Below the pieces are notes generated by a model. That model saw nothing but the letters and a program-made list of their open reading frames with translations. It searched no databases and was not told the origin of the DNA. From Sphaerisporangium sp040649355 (GTDB lineage: Bacteria; Actinomycetota; Actinomycetes; Streptosporangiales; Streptosporangiaceae), in NCBI RefSeq assembly GCF_043197795.1, contig NZ_JBICTU010000005.1:124001-188000 (forward strand): a stretch of 64,000 nucleotides of DNA. Direction: 5' to 3'. Position 1 is the stretch's first letter, and each line of letters begins with the position of its first letter. This document shows positions 59,600 to 64,000 of this stretch, in pieces. A program made the position numbers and the translations under genes.

Positions 59600-59729
59600 C
59601 TCGGTCACCGGCACCAACCGCGTGGCAGCGTCGCGACCGCGTGCGTCGAGCCGAAAACCCTTGTCGTCGATGATCGGTCTGGCTCTACTCTGGCCGGGCG
59701 GTGAGGTCTTCGATACGGAAGGGTTGGTC

Positions 59730-60779
59730 ATGGACGTCGAGTGGTCGGTCTACCCGAAGATGGCGCGGCGTGCGGGCCCTGTCCCGCACACCGGCGGCCC
59801 GTGGGTGGCCACCGAGAAGATCCACGGCGCGCATCTGGCGGTGGTGTGCGACGGCACATCGGTATGGCCTGCCAAGCGGCGGGTCCTGCTGTCGGAGGCG
59901 GAGCTCGACTCCTTCTTCGGGCTGTCGCGGATCTGGCCGGATCTGGCGGTCACGGCCGCCGAGATGGCCCGGTTCCTGCGTGGCCTGGAGGGGTTCGATG
60001 GCAACCTGGTGCTCTATGGGGAGTTGGCCGGCGGTCACTATCCGCATCCTGAGGTGACGGCGGTGCCCGGCGTCCAACCAGTGCAGACAGGCGTGTGGTA
60101 CTGCCCTGATCTGGTATGGATCCTGTTTGACGCGGCCTTCGAGACCGAAGAGGGCGTCGTCTGGCTCGCCGATGACACCCTGCGCCAGGCGGCCGCTCGG
60201 GCGGGAGCGCGTTGCGTGCCGCGCCTCGCCGAAGGGGCGCTGTCCACGCTCGGCGAACTACCGCCGGCCTTTTCCAGCCGGCTCCCCGCACTGCTCGGGT
60301 TGCCCGCCTTGGCGGACAACCTCGCCGAGGGGCTGGTGCTCAGACCGGCCGGGCGCTGGAAGGCGAGCACGCGGGCCATCCCGCGTCCATTGGTCAAACG
60401 CAAGCATCCGCGCTTCGCTGAGGACTCCCGCTATCAGGGTGCCCGGCCGTATGTGCCGCCGGTCGAGGGAGCGGCAGGTGTCCCGGGATGGCTTGTCGCC
60501 GAGGCGGTCGAGCGGCTCACCCCGGCGCGTGCGGCAGCGGTGCTGAGCAAGCTCGGACCCGCCACCGCGATCGAACCACTGGCCGAGGAGATCCTCACCG
60601 ACCTCCTCGACGACCTGGAGGAGGACCTCGGGGGCCTGGAACCCGGACAGCGCACCGCGCTGCGAGGCGCGCTCGCCACAGGCGTCGCGGCACTGGCTCG
60701 CATCGATCACGACCACCGTGCCGGGGGTCCCCCGGTCGCGGGGGATGGCGCGGCTGCCGGGGGACGCACAGGGCGATGA
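59730..60779 (+). CDS. Rnl2-like RNA ligase family protein
   Basis: A 349-residue nucleotidyltransferase. Motif I is ATEKIHGAHLAVV with Lys30 as the AMP-accepting residue (Glu-Lys-x-His-Gly is the Rnl2 form). Motif III is in GNLVLYGELAGGHYPHPE, IV is LAEGLVLRP and V is PLVKRKHPRF. The C-terminal ~100 residues are a helical domain. These enzymes seal RNA 3'-OH/5'-PO4 ends or are involved in RNA repair. GAAGGG precedes the ATG; upstream in-frame codons are repetitive. No partner gene (kinase, phosphatase) is adjacent. Confidence 0.82.
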   Translation: MDVEWSVYPKMARRAGPVPHTGGPWVATEKIHGAHLAVVCDGTSVWPAKRRVLLSEAELDSFFGLSRIWPDLAVTAAEMARFLRGLEGFDGNLVLYGELAGGHYPHPEVTAVPGVQPVQTGVWYCPDLVWILFDAAFETEEGVVWLADDTLRQAAARAGARCVPRLAEGALSTLGELPPAFSSRLPALLGLPALADNLAEGLVLRPAGRWKASTRAIPRPLVKRKHPRFAEDSRYQGARPYVPPVEGAAGVPGWLVAEAVERLTPARAAAVLSKLGPATAIEPLAEEILTDLLDDLEEDLGGLEPGQRTALRGALATGVAALARIDHDHRAGGPPVAGDGAAAGGRTGR

Positions 60780-60872
60780 TCCCGCCGCCCGGCGACGCCG
60801 CTCCGGCCGCAACCCCTCTCCCCCTCCAGAGCGCCCTCGATTTCGTGTCACGGTTCGTTGAGGAGGTAATCC

Positions 60873-60905
60873 ATGGTGCGAGTGGCAGTAAGTAACGGCC
60901 CCTGA
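60873..60905 (+). CDS. 10-codon micro-ORF with ideal ribosome binding site (doubtful)
   Basis: MVRVAVSNGP preceded by AGGAGGT at 5-nt spacing. It ends where the first NrdR-like box begins, so it lies before the nrd transcription start and would be read only from an upstream promoter. It may be the remnant of a gene start. Confidence 0.25.
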   Translation: MVRVAVSNGP

Positions 60906-60951
60906 CACAACCTGTAGGGGTTGTTGTGGCGGCGCCCACTACATGTAGGAT
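60905..60951 (+). promoter_or_regulatory. Paired NrdR-like boxes overlapping the nrdAB promoter
   Basis: Two 16-bp sites, ACACAACCTGTAGGGG (60905-60920) and CCACTACATGTAGGAT (60936-60951), each match about 11 of 16 positions of the known NrdR box pattern ACACWATATATWGTGT. Their centres are 31 bp apart, the usual three-turn spacing. A -10-like TAGGAT (60946-60951) overlaps the second, and TTGTGG (60924-60929) is a possible -35. NrdR would repress transcription. Confidence 0.7.
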
Positions 60952-60962
60952 CCTGATCGTTG

Positions 60963-61133
60963 CTGGTTCGCTCTGCGGAGCGAGGTAAGAGGGAACCCGG
61001 TGCGATTCCGGGGCTGCCCCGCAGCGGTGAGCGGGAACGACCGCCGTCACATGAGCACTGGGCAGCGGAAGGCCTGGGAAGCGACGGCCACTAGGCGTGA
61101 GAAGACGCCCGCGAGTCCGAAGACCTGCCGGTG
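60963..61133 (+). promoter_or_regulatory. Cobalamin riboswitch upstream of nrdAB
   Basis: Conserved cobalamin aptamer elements occur in order: GAGGTAAGAGGGAACCCGGT, GCGATTCCGGGGCTGCCCCG, CAGCGGTGAGCGGGAACGA, CACTGGGCAG, GGGAAGCGACGGCCACTAGG and GAGTCCGAAGACCTGCCGG. B12 binding should turn off translation or transcription of the downstream reductase, as is known for actinobacteria that also have a B12-dependent class II enzyme. Confidence 0.94.
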
Positions 61134-61209
61134 ACATGTCGTCCAGGCCTCGAGGGAGGGCCGCGGACGGGGTATCCGGCCTGCCCGCTCGGCGCGACGC
61201 CTGCCGGTC

Positions 61210-61263
61210 GTGCTCCGACGCGTGCCCTCCTTGCGGGGATTCGAGCGCAACGAGGGAGAGCAC
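61210..61263 (+). promoter_or_regulatory. Candidate expression platform masking the nrdA ribosome binding site
   Basis: GTGCTC (61210-61215) can pair with GAGCAC (61258-61263), and CCCTCC (61225-61230) with GAGGGAG (61252-61258), the nrdA ribosome binding site. This would let the riboswitch control translation. Confidence 0.45.
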
Positions 61264-63534
61264 GTGACCGTGACACGCGATTTGCCACTGCCGTACCAGA
61301 CCGGGGACAGGCGCCTTGCCATCGAGGAGGCCGCCGCCCGGGTCGTCACCGATCCCGCCAACTCCCGGATCGCCGCCGGGCTGCTGGCCGAGGAGATCGC
61401 GGACGAGGCGGCGGCGCACGGCGTGCGGACGTTCTCGGAGTCGATCGCCGCCACGCACGCGGCGGGGCTGATCCAGGATGAGCTGGCCGAGTTCGTGCGG
61501 GCCAACGCGGACGTGCTGGACGAGCTGGTCGACCCCGAGGGCGACGCGCGTTTCGAGTACTTCGGGCTGCGCACCGTCTACGACCGCTACCTGCTGCGCC
61601 ACCCCGTCACGCGCGGCGTGCTGGAGGCGCCTCAGCACTTCTTCCTGCGCGTGGCCTGCGGGCTCGCCGGCACGGTGGCCGAGGCCGCGGAGCTCTACCG
61701 GCTGATCTCCACGCTGTCGTACCTGCCCAGTTCGCCGACATTGTTCAACTCCGGGGCGCGGCGCCCGCAACTGTCGTCGTGCTTCCTTCTCGACTCGCCC
61801 CGCGACGAGCTGGAGGCCATCTACGAGCGGTACGGCCAGATCGCGCGCCTGTCGAAGTACGCCGGGGGGATCGGGGTCTCCTGGACCCGCGTCCGGTCGC
61901 GCGGCTCGCTCATCCGGGGGACCAACGGTCACTCCAACGGCATCGTGCCCTGGCTGCGCACGCTCGACTCCAGCGTCGCGGCGGTGAACCAGGGCGGGCG
62001 GCGCAAGGGCGCGGCCTGCGTCTACCTCGAACCGTGGCACGCCGACGTCGAGGAGTTCCTGGAGCTGCGCGACAACACCGGCGAGGACGCCCGCCGCACC
62101 CACAACCTCAACCTGGCGAACTGGATCCCCGACGAGTTCATGCGCCGCGTCGAGGACGACGGCGTCTGGTCGCTGTTCGACCCCAAGGCCGTCCCCGAGC
62201 TGGTCGACCTGTGGGGCGAGGAGTTCGACGCCAGGTACCGCGAGGCGGAGGAGGCCGGGCTCTACGTCCGCCAGCTCCCCGCGAGGACCCTGTACGGCCG
62301 CATGATGCGCACCCTCGCGCAGACGGGCAACGGCTGGATGACGTTCAAGGACGCCGCCAACCGGGCCTCCAACCAGACGGCCAGGCCCGGGAACGTCATC
62401 CACCTGTCCAACCTGTGCACCGAGATCCTTGAGGTGACCAGCGACGCCGAGACGGCCGTGTGCAACCTCGGCTCGGTCAACCTCGCCGCGCACCTGGTGG
62501 ACGGCGGGGTCGACTGGGCCCGGCTGCGCTCCACGGTGGCGACGGCCGTCCGCTTCCTCGACCGGTCCATCGACCGGGGCTTCTACCCCACACCCGAGGC
62601 GGAGGCCGCCAACCTGCGCTGGCGGCCGATCGGCCTCGGCGTGATGGGCCTCGCCGACGTCTTCTTCTCGCTGCGGCTTCCCTTCGACTCGCCGGAGGCG
62701 CTCGCGCTGTCCACGCGGATCGCCGAGGAGATGGCGCTCGCCGCCTACTGGGCGTCCGCGAGCCTCGCCGAGGCGCACGGGGCGCATCCGTCGTACGCCG
62801 ACACGCGCGCGGCCGGGGGAGTCCTGCACCTCGACCACTTCCCGGCGGCGAACCCGGTACACCCCGCCGAGTGGGCGGAGCTGCGCGAGCGCGTCGCGGT
62901 CACCGGGCTGCGCAACTCGCTGCTCCTGGCCGTCGCCCCCACGGCGACCATCGCCTCGATCGCCGGATGCTACGAGTGCGTCGAGCCGCAGGTGTCCAAC
63001 GTCTTCAAGCGCGAGACGCTCTCGGGTGAGTTCCTGCAGGTCAACCGCTACCTGGTCCGCGATCTGCAGGAGCGCGGGCTGTGGACGCCGCAGGTCAGGG
63101 ACGCGGTCAAGCGCGCCGACGGGTCCGTGGGCGAGATCGCCTCGGTTCCCGAGGACCTCAAGGCCCTGTACCGCACCGCCTGGGAGCTGCCGCAGAAGGC
63201 GCTGATCGACCTGGCCGCCGCGCGGCAGCCGTACATCGACCAGTCGCAGTCCCTCAACCTCTTCATGGCCACCCCGACCATCGGCAAGCTGTCGTCGATG
63301 TACGCCTATGCGTGGCGGTCCGGGCTGAAGACCACGTACTACCTGCGCTCGCGTCCGGCGACGCGCATAGCGCAGACCACCGTGGCCGCCGAGTCCACGG
63401 CAGGCTCCCCGTCGGCGTCCCCGTCGCCGTCCGCGCGCGGCGCGGACTCCGTCCAGACGTTCGAGGTCGTGCCCGACCTCGCGGCCGTCGCGTGTTCCCT
63501 CGAAAACCCCGAGATCTGTGAGGCCTGCCAGTGA
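61264..63534 (+). CDS. nrdA: Ribonucleoside-diphosphate reductase, class I alpha subunit
   Basis: A 756-residue subunit. Active-site Cys residues occur in RRPQLSSCFLLDSPRDELEA, HLSNLCTEILEVT (with the Asn/Glu pair) and TAVCNLGSVNLA; the C-terminal redox pair is in NPEICEACQ. No ATP-cone is seen at the N-terminus, which starts VTVTRDLPLPYQTGDRRLAI. The GTG start has GGGAG ahead, part of the sequestering stem. A frame extending to 61210 lacks a binding site. The stop overlaps nrdB (TGATG). Confidence 0.95.
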   Translation: MTVTRDLPLPYQTGDRRLAIEEAAARVVTDPANSRIAAGLLAEEIADEAAAHGVRTFSESIAATHAAGLIQDELAEFVRANADVLDELVDPEGDARFEYFGLRTVYDRYLLRHPVTRGVLEAPQHFFLRVACGLAGTVAEAAELYRLISTLSYLPSSPTLFNSGARRPQLSSCFLLDSPRDELEAIYERYGQIARLSKYAGGIGVSWTRVRSRGSLIRGTNGHSNGIVPWLRTLDSSVAAVNQGGRRKGAACVYLEPWHADVEEFLELRDNTGEDARRTHNLNLANWIPDEFMRRVEDDGVWSLFDPKAVPELVDLWGEEFDARYREAEEAGLYVRQLPARTLYGRMMRTLAQTGNGWMTFKDAANRASNQTARPGNVIHLSNLCTEILEVTSDAETAVCNLGSVNLAAHLVDGGVDWARLRSTVATAVRFLDRSIDRGFYPTPEAEAANLRWRPIGLGVMGLADVFFSLRLPFDSPEALALSTRIAEEMALAAYWASASLAEAHGAHPSYADTRAAGGVLHLDHFPAANPVHPAEWAELRERVAVTGLRNSLLLAVAPTATIASIAGCYECVEPQVSNVFKRETLSGEFLQVNRYLVRDLQERGLWTPQVRDAVKRADGSVGEIASVPEDLKALYRTAWELPQKALIDLAAARQPYIDQSQSLNLFMATPTIGKLSSMYAYAWRSGLKTTYYLRSRPATRIAQTTVAAESTAGSPSASPSPSARGADSVQTFEVVPDLAAVACSLENPEICEACQ

Positions 63535-64000
63535 TGCTGCTCGACCCCGGAATGGACCTGACGCTGCGGCCGATGCGGTACCCCGAGTTCTACGAGCGGT
63601 ACAGGGCCGCGATCCGCAACACCTGGACGGTCGAGGAGGTGGACCTCCAGTCCGACCTCGCCGACCTCGCGAAGATGAGCCCGGGGGAGCGGCACCTGAT
63701 CAACCGCCTGGTGGCGTTCTTCGCGACCGGCGACTCGATCGTGGCCAACAACCTGGTGCTGAACCTGTACCAGCACGTCAACGCCCCCGAGGCGCGGCTG
63801 TACCTCTCACGGCAGCTCTTCGAGGAGGCCGTGCACGTGCAGTTCTACCTCACGCTGCTGGACACCTACCTCCCCGACCACGACGAGCGGGCCAAGGCGT
63901 TCGCGGCGATCGAGCACATCCCGTCGATCAGGGACAAGGCGGAGTTCTGCTTCCGGTGGATCGACTCGATCAACGGGCTCAGCCGCCTCGCGACCCGGCA
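63534..64000 (+). CDS. nrdB: Ribonucleoside-diphosphate reductase, class I beta subunit (3' end beyond window)
   Basis: The first 155 residues are visible: MLLDPGMDLTLRPMRYPEFY, then AFFATGDSIVANNLVLNL with the first iron ligand Asp, and LYLSRQLFEEAVHVQFYLTL with the Glu-x-x-His ligand pair. It holds the diiron-tyrosyl radical for the alpha subunit. Start in TGATG overlap with nrdA. Confidence 0.95.
   Translation, partial: MLLDPGMDLTLRPMRYPEFYERYRAAIRNTWTVEEVDLQSDLADLAKMSPGERHLINRLVAFFATGDSIVANNLVLNLYQHVNAPEARLYLSRQLFEEAVHVQFYLTLLDTYLPDHDERAKAFAAIEHIPSIRDKAEFCFRWIDSINGLSRLATR

Noticed and set aside
60595..62862. 755-residue minus-strand frame across the riboswitch and nrdA
   Set aside because: It crosses a cobalamin aptamer and conserved nrdA; shadow frame.

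Overview
The window is high-GC actinobacterial DNA. Stop-start overlaps (ATGA, GTGA, TGATG), many GTG starts, two DUF5753/DUF397 gene sets, tandem tRNA-Gly/Cys/Val genes, ABC sugar importers lacking their own ATPase, and a cobalamin riboswitch before class I nrdAB all point to a filamentous actinomycete. My best guess is the Streptosporangiales (Nonomuraea/Streptosporangium type). That placement is inference, because no rRNA is present. I found no insertion sequence, phage gene or CRISPR array.

Layout. (1) 1-10.7 kb is an accessory, signalling and conflict-like region. It holds the tail of a Ser/Thr kinase, a WhiJ-like set (XRE-DUF5753, DUF397, a microprotein and an RsbW-like ATPase), then a compact four-gene operon on the minus strand whose genes all overlap by exactly 4 nt: methyltransferase, HEPN-like/NACHT/FGE-fold protein, small cold-shock-like protein, and CorA-like two-TM protein. 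A decayed copy of the ATPase 3' end lies on the far side, so the operon is flanked by direct repeats. Next to it is a second, frameshifted membrane NACHT gene. (2) 10.7-17.5 kb: DUF72, DUF885, a large secreted multidomain glycosidase and a four-EF-hand protein. (3) 17.5-27.3 kb: histidine utilisation (hutH-like lyase, RpiR regulator, hutU, M20 amidohydrolase, hutF, hutI), followed by convergent glutamate dehydrogenase, which would take histidine through to glutamate and 2-oxoglutarate. (4) 27.4-31.9 kb: acyl-CoA ligase, KSIII-like enzyme, TetR and alpha/beta hydrolase, apparently one operon. (5) 32-33.7 kb: lysA behind two overlapping leader ORFs. (6) 33.7-42.7 kb: a copper monooxygenase lipoprotein and a ROK-controlled carbohydrate cluster (DUF2264 protein, 2-hydroxyacid dehydrogenase, ABC importer). 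(7) 42.7-48.9 kb: tRNAs, glmS, pirin, virginiamycin B lyase-like protein and a remnant DUF5753/DUF397 pair. (8) 49-56.9 kb: a LacI-controlled glycan operon with an importer, a secreted PF10091-type hydrolase and a cytosolic GH39-like enzyme. (9) 56.9-64 kb: DUF234-type ATPase, TctC-like lipoprotein, Rnl2-type RNA ligase, and nrdAB under paired NrdR-like boxes and a B12 riboswitch.

Three points stand out. The first is the overlapping HEPN/NACHT/FGE operon with its flanking repeats. The second is an unusually high load of short tandem repeats (units of 6-54 bp), many placed at gene 3' ends and some duplicating the stop codon. The third is a HutH-like lyase in which the MIO tripeptide Ala-Ser-Gly reads Gly-Thr-Gly.
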